Shown one piece after another: positions 38,130 to 45,425 of a stretch of DNA of 64,000 bases; positions within the stretch are counted from its first letter, which is position 1, and each line of letters begins with the position of its first letter. Both the position numbers and the translations under genes were made by a program. The notes below the pieces were generated by a model that was not told where the DNA came from, did not search any database, and saw only the letters and a list, made by a program, of their open reading frames with translations. This DNA is from Tsukamurella sp. M9C (GTDB lineage: Bacteria; Actinomycetota; Actinomycetes; Mycobacteriales; Mycobacteriaceae). The DNA is taken from contig NZ_JAIULG010000007.1 in the NCBI RefSeq assembly GCF_020169415.1, positions 1 through 64,000 on the forward strand. Reading direction: 5' to 3'.

Positions 38130-38455
38130 TGGGACCGCTACTGCAGCTCGCCACCGACGTCGCGATCCTCGCGCAGGACCCGCAGAAGCCCAAGGGGCCG
38201 GAGTTCGGCAAGTCGGGCCCGCTCGGCCTGGCCGTGATCGTCGCGCTTCTGGCGGTGACCTTCCTGCTCATCCGCTCGATGAACAAGCACGTCAAGAACC
38301 TCCCCGAGTCCTTCGACGACGAGGCGCCCGGCGAGGGCGACGAGGCCGGCGGCACCGACCACGCGGGGATCGAGGCCGACGGGGCCTCGCTCACCAAGGG
38401 CGACGGCGGACCGTCGAACAGTGCTGACGGTGCCGGGGGCGACGAGCCCCGGTAG
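38129..38455 (+). CDS. Small membrane protein downstream of mca
   Basis: A 108-residue protein with one transmembrane helix (about residues 32-50, PLGLAVIVALLAVTFLLI) followed by RSMNKHVKNLPESFD, as in the conserved gene after mca in mycobacteria, and a disordered acidic Gly/Asp-rich tail. The role is unknown. ATG 38129 overlaps the mca stop (TGATG). The final 51 bp, including the stop, recur at 39401-39451. Confidence 0.8.
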   Translation: MGPLLQLATDVAILAQDPQKPKGPEFGKSGPLGLAVIVALLAVTFLLIRSMNKHVKNLPESFDDEAPGEGDEAGGTDHAGIEADGASLTKGDGGPSNSADGAGGDEPR

Positions 38456-38497
38456 CTCGACGCACGCCGCCGGATCGGCGGGGCGGTTCGCCCGCTA

Positions 38498-38887
38498 CTA
38501 CTGGAAGAATCCGTAGACGGTGCTGATCCGGCCGTTCTCGACGACGGCCACATCGCGGCCGTTCCCCGCCGGCGGGTTCCCGGGCGACCCGAAGCTCCAC
38601 TCGAAGTACACGACGTGGTGATGGCCGTGCAGCGCGCCACGCGTGAACTCGGAATCGGGGAACTGGGCCTGCCAGCCGGCCACGTAGGCATCGATGGCAG
38701 CGATTCCCCGCGCCGCGGAGTTCGGGTCCACGTAGTACGCGTCGGGCGTGAACACCGCGGCAGCCAGCGCATGCCGGGCCCGCGGGTCGCGTTCGTTCCA
38801 CATCGCGAGGTACGCCGCGACGAGTGCGGCGAAGCCGTCGTTCTCATCGGGCGTCCGGTCACCTGGGGAGGGTGTGTAGGAGTTCAT
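38498..38887 (-). CDS. SnoaL-like / NTF2-fold protein
   Basis: A 129-residue protein with the SnoaL-like cone fold pattern: FAALVAAYLAMWNERDPRAR at the start, LAAAVFTPDAYYVDP, then GIAAIDAYVAGWQAQFPDSEF and the late strands VVYFEWSFGSPG and VAVVENGRISTVYGFFQ. Such proteins are small isomerases, cyclases or binding proteins; the substrate is unknown. Chosen start is MNSYTPSPG at 38887. It is divergent from the MerR gene (49-bp gap) and is its likely target. Confidence 0.8.
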   Translation of the reverse strand: MNSYTPSPGDRTPDENDGFAALVAAYLAMWNERDPRARHALAAAVFTPDAYYVDPNSAARGIAAIDAYVAGWQAQFPDSEFTRGALHGHHHVVYFEWSFGSPGNPPAGNGRDVAVVENGRISTVYGFFQ

Positions 38888-38936
38888 GCGACCATGGTGA
38901 ACGTTGAGGCCGGTCTGAAGGTCAAGGGGCTGACGA

Positions 38937-39356
38937 ATGCACATCGGAGATCTGAGTCGCCGAACGGGTGTCAACGCCCACCAGCTGCGGTACTACGAGG
39001 CGCAGGCACTGCTGGATCCGGGGCGCACCGCCGCGGGGTACCGGGTCTACAGCGAAGACGACGTCGTCACGGTGCGGCAGATCCGGCACCTGCTCGCCGC
39101 CGGTCTCTCGACGGACGACATCGCCTACCTCCTGCCTTGCGCCAGGGGTGAGGCCCCGCAGCTCTTCGGCTGCCCGGAGCTGATCGAGGCCATGCGAGGC
39201 CGACTGGACCGCCTGGACGATCAGATCGGCACGCTGACCCGATCACGAGCGGCGCTCGCGCACTACATAGACGAGGCTGCGCGACTCGGAGCCGAGACCT
39301 ACGGGCCGTTCGGTGCGGGCGCTGCGGAGCAGCGCCCGACGGCGGCGCGCCGATGA
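38937..39356 (+). CDS. MerR family transcriptional regulator
   Basis: A 139-residue regulator. The winged HTH covers residues 1-70 (MHIGDLSRRTGVNAHQLRYY, GYRVYSEDDVVTVRQIRHL) and a dimerisation helix follows (about 85-115). A cysteine lies in LLPCARGE, a position shared with the MerR at 56550. The C-terminus is short, so there is no large effector domain. It probably controls the divergent SnoaL-like gene. Its TGA overlaps the ATG of a 32-codon frame (ATGA). Confidence 0.88.
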   Translation: MHIGDLSRRTGVNAHQLRYYEAQALLDPGRTAAGYRVYSEDDVVTVRQIRHLLAAGLSTDDIAYLLPCARGEAPQLFGCPELIEAMRGRLDRLDDQIGTLTRSRAALAHYIDEAARLGAETYGPFGAGAAEQRPTAARR

Positions 39357-39451
39357 ACCGGTCGGCCTACACGCGCGACCCCGCGCCCACCCCCGCACGC
39401 GGCGGACCGTCGGGCGGATCCGACGGTGCCGGGGCCGACGAGCCCCGGTAG
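39353..39451 (+). CDS. Candidate 32-residue protein coupled to MerR
   Basis: A short frame starts MNRSAYTRDPAPTPARGG at an ATG overlapping the MerR stop by 4 bp and ends with GGSDGAGADEPR. Its last 17 codons (39401-39451) copy the end of the gene at 38129 (44 of 51 bases identical, same frame and same TAG). It is either a tiny translationally coupled protein or a leftover 3' end. Low-complexity, with no recognisable fold. Confidence 0.3.
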   Translation: MNRSAYTRDPAPTPARGGPSGGSDGAGADEPR

Positions 39452-39510
39452 GGGACCTCACAGCGACTTCCCAGGCTCAGGGCCGGGGGCGCGCAGTTCC
39501 GCCCGCGACG

Positions 39511-41451
39511 GTGGCTTCCGTGAAGTACATGACTCCGCGGCGCTGTGCCGTGACCGCACTGCTCGCCGCCACGGCGCTGCTGTACTGCTGGAACCTGTCG
39601 ATCAGCGGCTACGGCAACGACTTCTACGCCGCCGCGGCGCAGGCCGGCGGGCTGAGCTGGAAGGCCTGGCTGTTCGGCTCGCTCGACCCGGGCAACGTGA
39701 TCACCGTCGACAAGCCGCCCGCGGCGCTGTGGGTGACCGGCCTGTTCGTGCGGGTCCTCGGTCTCTCGTCCTGGTCGATCCTCCTACCGCAGGCGCTGAT
39801 GGGGGTCGGCACCGTCGGGCTGGTGTACCTGACGACCCGCCGGCTCCTCGGCTCGCTTCCGTCGCGGATCGCGATCGGAGGGGCGCTGCTGGCGGGCGCC
39901 GTGTGCGCGCTGACCCCCGCGGCGGTGCTGATCTTCCGGTTCAACAACCCCGATGCGCTGCTGGTACTGCTCATGACCGCCGCGGCCTACTGCACCGTGC
40001 GGGCATGCCAGGCGGCGTCGTGGCGCTGGCTCGTGGCGTGCGGCGCGCTGCTCGGCTTCGCCTTCCTCACCAAGATGCTGCAGGGCCTGCTGGTGCTGCC
40101 CGGGTTCGGGCTCGCGTACCTGTTGTTCGCGCAGACCTCCTGGCTGCGGCGGGCTCGGGATCTGGCGCTGGGTGTTGTCGCCGTGGTCGTTTCGGCCGGC
40201 TGGTACGTGCTGCTGACGGTGCTGTGGCCCGCGTCGTCGCGGCCGTACATCGGCGGGTCGAAGGACGGCACCTTCATGGATCTGGTGCTCGGCTACAACG
40301 GTCTCGCACGGATCGTCGGGAACAGCGGCGGCTCCGGTTCCGGCGGCTTCGGCGGCGGCGGGCCGGGCGGAAACGGCGCCACGGGCACGTCCTTCGGCGG
40401 CACGCCGAGCCTCGCGCGCCTGTTCAGCAACGAGTTCGGCAACGAGATCTCGTGGCTGCTGCCGGCTGCGCTGCTGGTGCTGGTGATCGGTCTCGTGCTG
40501 GTGGCGCGGCGTCGCTTGGATCGTGATCTCGCGCTGGGGCTCACCGTCTTCGGCACCTGGCTCGTGGTGACCGGCGTGGTCTTCTCGTACATGAGCGGCA
40601 CCGTGCACCCGTACTACACCGTGGCACTCGTCCCGGCGATCGCGGTGCTCGTGGGCGGCGGCGCCGCCGTCGCGTGGAGCCGCAGGTCGACGGTGCCGGG
40701 CACGCTCGCGCTCGCCTCTCTGGTGGTGGCCGCTGGTGGCTGGGGCATCGTCCGCGCGTGGCGAGCCGGGTATGCCTGGCCATGGCTGGGGATCGTCGTC
40801 GGCGTCCTGATGGCGGCGGCGATCGTCGCGCTGGTCGTGACCCGGCGCGGTTCCGGTCGGGCGGTCGCCGCCGCGCTGGTGCTCGCGCTGCTCGCCGGTG
40901 GCGTTGCGACGGCGGCGTTCTCGGTCTCGACGGCGAGCACCGCGCACAGCGGCGGCGTGCCGACGGCCGTGAAGACCGCGAAGTCTGGCGACATGTTCGG
41001 CGGGCCGAGTGGGCGTGAGGGGAAGGCATCGTCGGGCGGCGGAGCGAAGGTCGAGCTGCCCGCGGGCGTGGAGCTCCCGGAGGGCGTGAGCGCCGACGAC
41101 ATCAAGGCCGGCAAGGGGCCCGGCGAGCAGAAGGCCGACCCCGAGCTCATCGCCCTGCTCAAGGACACCACCACGCAGTGGGCGGCCGCGGTCAACGGAG
41201 CGCAGAGCCAGGGTTCGCTGCAGCTGAACTCCGGGCGGCCGGTGATCGCGATCGGCGGGTTCAGCGGCTCCGACCCCGCGCCCACGCTCGCGCAGTTCCA
41301 GCAGTGGGTGAAGGACGGGAAGATCTCGTACTACGTCTCCTCCGGCGGCTTCCGCCCCGGCGGCGGGAAGTCCGAGATCCAGAGCTGGGTGGAGAAGAGC
41401 TTCACCGCCACCAAGGTCGGGGGCGCGACGGTCTACGAGTTGGTGACGTAG
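39511..41451 (+). CDS. ArnT/PMT-type membrane glycosyltransferase
   Basis: A 646-residue GT-C fold protein. About ten to twelve transmembrane helices follow an N-terminal block GNDFYAAAAQAGGLSWKAWL and the lumenal loop VITVDKPPAALWVTGLFVRV, whose Asp-Lys-Pro-Pro motif is typical of the polyprenyl-phosphate mannosyl/arabinosyl-transferase (glycosyltransferase 39) group. A Gly/Ser-rich loop (about residues 270-295) and a C-terminal periplasmic domain (about 490-646, ending KSFTATKVGGATVYELV) complete it. It likely transfers a sugar from a lipid carrier onto an envelope acceptor. The start is unsure: GTG 39511, GTG 39520 or ATG 39529. Confidence 0.85.
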   Translation: MASVKYMTPRRCAVTALLAATALLYCWNLSISGYGNDFYAAAAQAGGLSWKAWLFGSLDPGNVITVDKPPAALWVTGLFVRVLGLSSWSILLPQALMGVGTVGLVYLTTRRLLGSLPSRIAIGGALLAGAVCALTPAAVLIFRFNNPDALLVLLMTAAAYCTVRACQAASWRWLVACGALLGFAFLTKMLQGLLVLPGFGLAYLLFAQTSWLRRARDLALGVVAVVVSAGWYVLLTVLWPASSRPYIGGSKDGTFMDLVLGYNGLARIVGNSGGSGSGGFGGGGPGGNGATGTSFGGTPSLARLFSNEFGNEISWLLPAALLVLVIGLVLVARRRLDRDLALGLTVFGTWLVVTGVVFSYMSGTVHPYYTVALVPAIAVLVGGGAAVAWSRRSTVPGTLALASLVVAAGGWGIVRAWRAGYAWPWLGIVVGVLMAAAIVALVVTRRGSGRAVAAALVLALLAGGVATAAFSVSTASTAHSGGVPTAVKTAKSGDMFGGPSGREGKASSGGGAKVELPAGVELPEGVSADDIKAGKGPGEQKADPELIALLKDTTTQWAAAVNGAQSQGSLQLNSGRPVIAIGGFSGSDPAPTLAQFQQWVKDGKISYYVSSGGFRPGGGKSEIQSWVEKSFTATKVGGATVYELVT

Positions 41452-42012
41452 TCATGCATGGAGATCGATGGATACCGGGAAGGGGACAGCGGTGCTCACC
41501 GTGCCGGTGAACACGTCTCCGTCGCGGTAGGCCTGGGCCGCCGGGTCGAGCACGTAGGTGTACACGATCGGGGGTTCGTCGGCGGCCTGCTCGACGCGCC
41601 AGTAGAACCGGATTCCGGCCTTGGCGTACTGATCCGCCTTGACGACGCGGTCCGTTGTCTCCGAACCCGGGGAGACGACCTCCACCACGAGTAGGACGTC
41701 ACGGGGCCGGGTCGGGGAGACGTCGATCGACTCCGCGCGGTAGACGATCACGTCGGGGCGCCGATTGGTCAGCGGTACGTCCTGCAGGCGGACGTCGAAA
41801 TCAGTGTCGGCGTTCCACTCCTCGCCCGCCGCGGCATCAAGGGCGTTCGCCAACAGGCGAGCGAGGCGGTTGTGGCGTTTCGATGCGCTCGGGCTCACGA
41901 CGACCATCCCGTCCACGATCTCGATGCCCGCGCACTGCTCCTCGGACCAGGAGTCGTATTGCTCGGCACTGATCTGCGAGCGCATCCACGACGGCGCGAC
42001 AAGTTCCGTCAC
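41452..42012 (-). CDS. Uma2-type PD-(D/E)XK nuclease-fold protein (DUF820)
   Basis: A 186-residue protein of the Uma2/DUF820 family. The nuclease-fold core is seen as TDFDVRLQDVPLTNRRPDVIVY, then VLLVVEVVSPGSETTDRVVK with the E and K of a PD-(D/E)XK site, and YAKAGIRFYWRVE. Family members are often many per genome and their role is unclear; nuclease activity is predicted from the fold. It stops right at the end of the glycosyltransferase gene, on the opposite strand. Confidence 0.88.
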   Translation of the reverse strand: MTELVAPSWMRSQISAEQYDSWSEEQCAGIEIVDGMVVVSPSASKRHNRLARLLANALDAAAGEEWNADTDFDVRLQDVPLTNRRPDVIVYRAESIDVSPTRPRDVLLVVEVVSPGSETTDRVVKADQYAKAGIRFYWRVEQAADEPPIVYTYVLDPAAQAYRDGDVFTGTVSTAVPFPVSIDLHA

Positions 42013-42129
42013 GAGCGCCTCCTTCGCGGATGAAATGCGACTACTTCGAGGATACGTCGGTCGAGGGCCGAATCAACCGCGGCCCGGAGCGGTCCGCGGG
42101 GGAGATGAGCGGCGGTCACGCCGGACAGG

Positions 42130-42158
42130 CGCCCGCGCCGGTGGGACCGGCGCGGGCG
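42130..42158 (-). terminator. Hairpin terminator after the RidA-like gene
   Basis: CGCCCGCGCCGGT (42130-42142) pairs perfectly with ACCGGCGCGGGCG (42146-42158), loop GGG. It begins 12 bp past the RidA stop on the minus strand. A T run is absent. Confidence 0.75.
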
Positions 42159-42169
42159 GCACCGTCGGG

Positions 42170-42565
42170 CTAACCGACGGCGGTGCCCTCCAGCTCGACC
42201 TTCTGCCCCGGGATCGCGAGCCGGGTCACCCCGAGCATCGTGGTGGTGGGGGCGACCCCCGCGGCGCCGAGGCGCGCCGCGAGGACGCCGTAGTGCGAGA
42301 ACAGCTCGTCGATGTCGGTGCTGTAGACGTTCAGGCGCACCAGGTTCGCGAGCGACATCCCGGCCGCGTCGAGCACGGCCTCGAGGTTGTCGACCGCGAG
42401 CGCGAGCTGCGCCGCGACGTCGTCCTCGTGCTTCGGCCGGCCGTCGGGGCTCATCGCGGTCTGCCCCGAGACGTACAGGGTCCGGGACTGTCCGGTGACC
42501 AGTTCGCCCTGGTTGAATCCGATTTCCTGCGACCAGGACACCGGGTTGATCGCCGTGCGTTCCAT
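42170..42565 (-). CDS. RidA/YjgF/YER057c/UK114 family protein
   Basis: A 131-residue protein of the RidA family, which hydrolyses reactive enamine/imine intermediates. The blocks LYVSGQTAMSPDG (about residues 29-41), AQLALAVDNLEAVLDAAGMS and LVRLNVYSTDIDEL are typical, but the Arg that binds the substrate carboxylate in the usual CVRP motif is not seen near the C-terminus (MLGVTRLAIPGQKVELEG has TRLA), so it belongs to a divergent subgroup. It is divergent from a WYL regulator that may control it. Confidence 0.82.
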   Translation of the reverse strand: MERTAINPVSWSQEIGFNQGELVTGQSRTLYVSGQTAMSPDGRPKHEDDVAAQLALAVDNLEAVLDAAGMSLANLVRLNVYSTDIDELFSHYGVLAARLGAAGVAPTTTMLGVTRLAIPGQKVELEGTAVG

Positions 42566-42689
42566 GGCACTTCTCCGTTCGGTTCGGCGGGCGTGCGGCG
42601 GCCCCGTGGCCATCCGTCGATACCCGTACGGACCAGGCTCGCAGCGAATCACGTCACCTCATGTCGTGATTTTCGGAGACAATCGAGCC

Positions 42690-43658
42690 ATGCGCGCCGA
42701 TCGACTGGTTTCGCTGGTGCTCCTCCTGCGCCGGCGCGGACGGATGACGGCAGACGAACTGGCCGCGGAGCTGGAGGTGTCGCCGCGCACCGTGCAGCGC
42801 GACATCGACGCGCTCTCGACCGCCGGGGTCCCCGTCTACGCCGATCGCGGGCGCCGTGGCGGCTACTCCCTCCTGCCGGGCTTCCGTACCGAGCTGACGG
42901 GCCTGACCCACGACGAGGCCCTCGCTCTGCTCACCGCCGGGTCGGGCACGGGCCGGAAGGTGTTCGGCCTCAACGCTGCCCTCGCCTCAGCGATGCGCAA
43001 GGTCGTCGACGCGCTGCCGGAGGGGAACCGCGCGGACTTGGATCGGGCCGCGTCACGCTTCCTCGTCGAGCCCGAGACGGACCTGCTGTCCCGGCGCGCG
43101 GCGGCCGAGGAGTTCGACCCGGCGGTCATGGGCGAGGTCCGTCGCGCCGTCCTCGCGGGGCGCGTGCTCCGCTTCCGGTACGCCGCGCCGGAGAAGGAAC
43201 CGCGGTGGCACACCGTCGATCCGATCGGCCTGGTCACGGTGCGCGGGCGCACGTACCTGCTCGCGGCGAAGGCGGGTGACGACCGCACGTACCGGGTGTC
43301 GCGGATGCTCGCGGCCGAGGCGCTCGCGGACTCCGCGCAGCGACCGGCGCAGGTCGACCTCGACCGGATCTGGGCCGAGCGGAGCGCGCAGTTCCTCTCC
43401 GAGAACCACCTTCCGGTCCTCGTCCGCGTCGAGGCGGCGCGGCGCGACGAACTGCTGAACCACGCGCGCGCGGTGCGCGCCGAAGTCACCGAGCCCGACG
43501 GGCGCATCCGCCTCGACGTCTCCTTCGAGGACCTGCGTCACGCGGTGTGGGCTGTGTGGCAGCTGGACACCGCCGCCGAGGCTCTCGCGCCCGAGGAGTT
43601 GCGGGCCGCCCTGCGTGCTCGGGCGATCGTCCTCGCGGACCGCTACCCGCCCACCTGA
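42690..43658 (+). CDS. WYL-domain HTH transcriptional regulator
   Basis: A 322-residue YafY/PafC-type regulator. Residues 1-60 are a DeoR-like HTH (MRADRLVSLVLLLRRRGRMT, VSPRTVQRDIDALSTAG). Residues 135-200 form the WYL domain (VLAGRVLRFRYAAPEKEPRW, VDPIGLVTVRGRTYLLA), and a WCX dimerisation domain follows. Ligand unknown; some members bind nucleic acid or small molecules. ATG 42690 lies behind GGAGAC. It is divergent from RidA with a 124-bp gap. Confidence 0.9.
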   Translation: MRADRLVSLVLLLRRRGRMTADELAAELEVSPRTVQRDIDALSTAGVPVYADRGRRGGYSLLPGFRTELTGLTHDEALALLTAGSGTGRKVFGLNAALASAMRKVVDALPEGNRADLDRAASRFLVEPETDLLSRRAAAEEFDPAVMGEVRRAVLAGRVLRFRYAAPEKEPRWHTVDPIGLVTVRGRTYLLAAKAGDDRTYRVSRMLAAEALADSAQRPAQVDLDRIWAERSAQFLSENHLPVLVRVEAARRDELLNHARAVRAEVTEPDGRIRLDVSFEDLRHAVWAVWQLDTAAEALAPEELRAALRARAIVLADRYPPT

Positions 43659-43661
43659 CGA

Positions 43662-44153
43662 TCAGGCCCCGTGGTCGCGGACGTCCGTTCCCTGCTCGGC
43701 GAAGGCCTTGAAGTCCTCCATGTGCTGCAGTTGCTGCTTGCGGAAGACGCCGGGAATCAGGAGCGCCATCAGGCGCATCAGGGGATTGCGGAAGCGGTAC
43801 CCGTTCTCGCTCTCCCATAACGTCCGGTCCGGGCCGGCCTCCGTCAGCCGCTCGCGCGCGGCGTTCCACATCCCCGCGCCCTCGATCTCCCGCTCGTACC
43901 GCACGACGGTCCCTGCGGGGAGCGTGCGCAGGTCCGCCGGTTCACGGCGGGTGATGGTCTCGGTGAGCTCCATCGTCTGCTTCCCCGACCGCAGTACGAC
44001 GCGCGAGACCGTCCCGACCTCGCCGTGCGTCCCGCTCACCGGTTCGTGGACCTCCATGCCCCGCAGCCACATCGGCAGGTGCGCCGGGTCGGAGAGCAGC
44101 TGCGCGACCTGCTGCAGTGGCAGCGCGATCTCGATCGAGGTCGTGCACTTCAT
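43662..44153 (-). CDS. SRPBCC (START-like) lipid/ligand-binding protein
   Basis: A 163-residue protein with the SRPBCC pattern of Polyketide_cyc2 members: CTTSIEIALPLQQVAQLLSD, PMWLRGMEVHEPVSG and the long C-terminal helix FRKQQLQHMEDFKAFAEQG. It is expected to form a hydrophobic cavity; the ligand is unknown. ATG 44153 (MKCTTSIEI) gives the family start; longer frames add unrelated residues. It lies 4 bp after the convergent WYL stop and 49 bp past the TetR stop upstream on the same strand. Confidence 0.82.
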   Translation of the reverse strand: MKCTTSIEIALPLQQVAQLLSDPAHLPMWLRGMEVHEPVSGTHGEVGTVSRVVLRSGKQTMELTETITRREPADLRTLPAGTVVRYEREIEGAGMWNAARERLTEAGPDRTLWESENGYRFRNPLMRLMALLIPGVFRKQQLQHMEDFKAFAEQGTDVRDHGA

Positions 44154-44202
44154 GACCTTGGACGGTAGTCGCTTCGCGGATTCGACGAGTGTGACTGCGG
44201 TG

Positions 44203-44820
44203 TCATGCGGTGGCGACGGTGAAGGGGGCGAGCGCGTCGGCGATCTGAGTCTCAACGGGCGGCCAGGCGTAGTCGCCGCGCATGCCGACTGAGAGGCGCA
44301 GGTGCACGATGCCGTGGAGCGTCGCCCAGAGCGTGGTAGCCGCCCGCCACGGGTCGCGCTCGAGTCGATGCTTAGTCAGGTGAGCGCGCATGGTGCCGAC
44401 CAACAGCTCGAGGGCCGGGGTTCCGAGTATCTGCTTGTCGTCGGGCACGACGCGCTCGGGGTTGAGGGGCATCGCGAACATCAGACGGAATCGGCCGGGG
44501 TTCGACAGCCCGTATCCGACGAAGGTTTGAGCGAACGCCGACAGTCCGTCGTCGCTGTTCTCGACGTGGTCCCTCAGTACCTCGACGAGCTCGAGATAGT
44601 GCCGTCGCTGCACCTCGTCGACGATCGCTTCGAGCGTGTCGAAATGTCGGTACAGGGTCATGGGGCTGACACCCGTGCGTCGAGCGATCGCCCTCAGGGA
44701 CAGGTCGGACCCGCTTCCGGCTTCGGTGATCAGTTCATCGGCGGCGGCGAGGATGTCGCCGCGAAGGCTCTCACCTTCGCCGCGCGGTGATCGTGGGCGC
44801 TGCGTCCGGTCGGTGTCCAT
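44203..44820 (-). CDS. TetR/AcrR family transcriptional regulator
   Basis: A 205-residue regulator. The HTH is at about residues 20-65 (LSLRAIARRTGVSPMTLYRH) and the C-terminal region matches the TetR_C group with WG-type ending (WRAATTLWATLHGIVHLRLS). ATG 44820 (MDTDRTQ) is chosen; an ATG at 44874 would place coding sequence in the operator. It is divergent from the hotdog thioesterase gene, which is the probable target with the SRPBCC gene downstream. Confidence 0.88.
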   Translation of the reverse strand: MDTDRTQRPRSPRGEGESLRGDILAAADELITEAGSGSDLSLRAIARRTGVSPMTLYRHFDTLEAIVDEVQRRHYLELVEVLRDHVENSDDGLSAFAQTFVGYGLSNPGRFRLMFAMPLNPERVVPDDKQILGTPALELLVGTMRAHLTKHRLERDPWRAATTLWATLHGIVHLRLSVGMRGDYAWPPVETQIADALAPFTVATA

Positions 44821-44862
44821 GTGCGCTTCTCCGTAGTGGATAAGGTCGTCGGAGTCATTGAC

Positions 44863-44888
44863 AGGTGTAAGCATACAGATGTAAACCT
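44863..44888. promoter_or_regulatory. Inverted repeat in the TetR/thioesterase divergent promoter
   Basis: AGGTGTA (44863-44869) and TAAACCT (44882-44888) form the gapped dyad AGGT-N-TA-N12-TA-N-ACCT. The region also has TTGACA (44859-44864) 4 bp upstream of the dyad centre side. It lies 43 bp before the TetR ATG and 59 bp before the thioesterase ATG. Probable TetR operator. Confidence 0.45.
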
Positions 44889-44946
44889 ACCGGTGTGGGG
44901 GTGGAGTAGGCGTCGGCGAGATCGTCCGCAACGAAGGAGCTCGACC

Positions 44947-45348
44947 ATGAAGTTCACGTCCGACCAGATCCTCGACATGGTGCCGTTCGCCCGGACCTTG
45001 GGGATGGAGTTCACGTCCATCTCCGATGGGAGCGTCGAGGCGAGACTGCCCTATCGCGGGGAGTTGTCGACCATGGGAGGCGGGCTGCATGGCGGCGCGA
45101 TCATGGGCGCATCCGACGTGGTCGGAGCGGTGACCGCCGCGCTCAGCTTGAACGACGGTGATCTGTGGACGACCGTCGAATCGACGACGTACTTCTTGAA
45201 GGCGGGCAAGGGCGAGTTCCTCGTCGCGCGAGGGTCCGTGACGAAGGAGGGGGAGTCGCTCGTCTTCGTGCAGGTCGATCTGTACTCCGATCAGGAAGTG
45301 CACGTGGCCCGGACCGGTCAGGTTCTGGCGGTCCGGCGGCGGGGCTGA
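44947..45348 (+). CDS. PaaI-type hotdog-fold thioesterase
   Basis: A 133-residue acyl-CoA thioesterase candidate. The hotdog core is clear: GMEFTSISDGSVEARLPYRG, the catalytic-helix region MGGGLHGGAIMGASDVVGAV (His/Gly pattern HGGAI), then TVESTTYFLKAGKGEFLVAR and VFVQVDLYSDQEVHVARTGQ. Substrate unknown. AAGGAG lies 8-13 bp before the ATG. Probably repressed by the divergent TetR. Confidence 0.88.
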   Translation: MKFTSDQILDMVPFARTLGMEFTSISDGSVEARLPYRGELSTMGGGLHGGAIMGASDVVGAVTAALSLNDGDLWTTVESTTYFLKAGKGEFLVARGSVTKEGESLVFVQVDLYSDQEVHVARTGQVLAVRRRG

Positions 45349-45425
45349 CCGCGGTGAAGGGGTGAGCCGTGGCCTCGGGGCTGCAGGGGTTCGGCTCCGG
45401 GGAGCCTGAGGGCATGATGGAAATC

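Noticed and set aside
38888-38936. MerR operator in the SnoaL/MerR gap
   Set aside because: Only TTGA-N14-TCAA can be drawn; the inner arms do not pair, so I do not annotate a site, although regulation is likely.
40320-40400. Gly/Ser-coding repeat-like stretch
   Set aside because: It is an in-frame glycine-rich loop of the glycosyltransferase, common in this family, and not a DNA repeat or mobile element.
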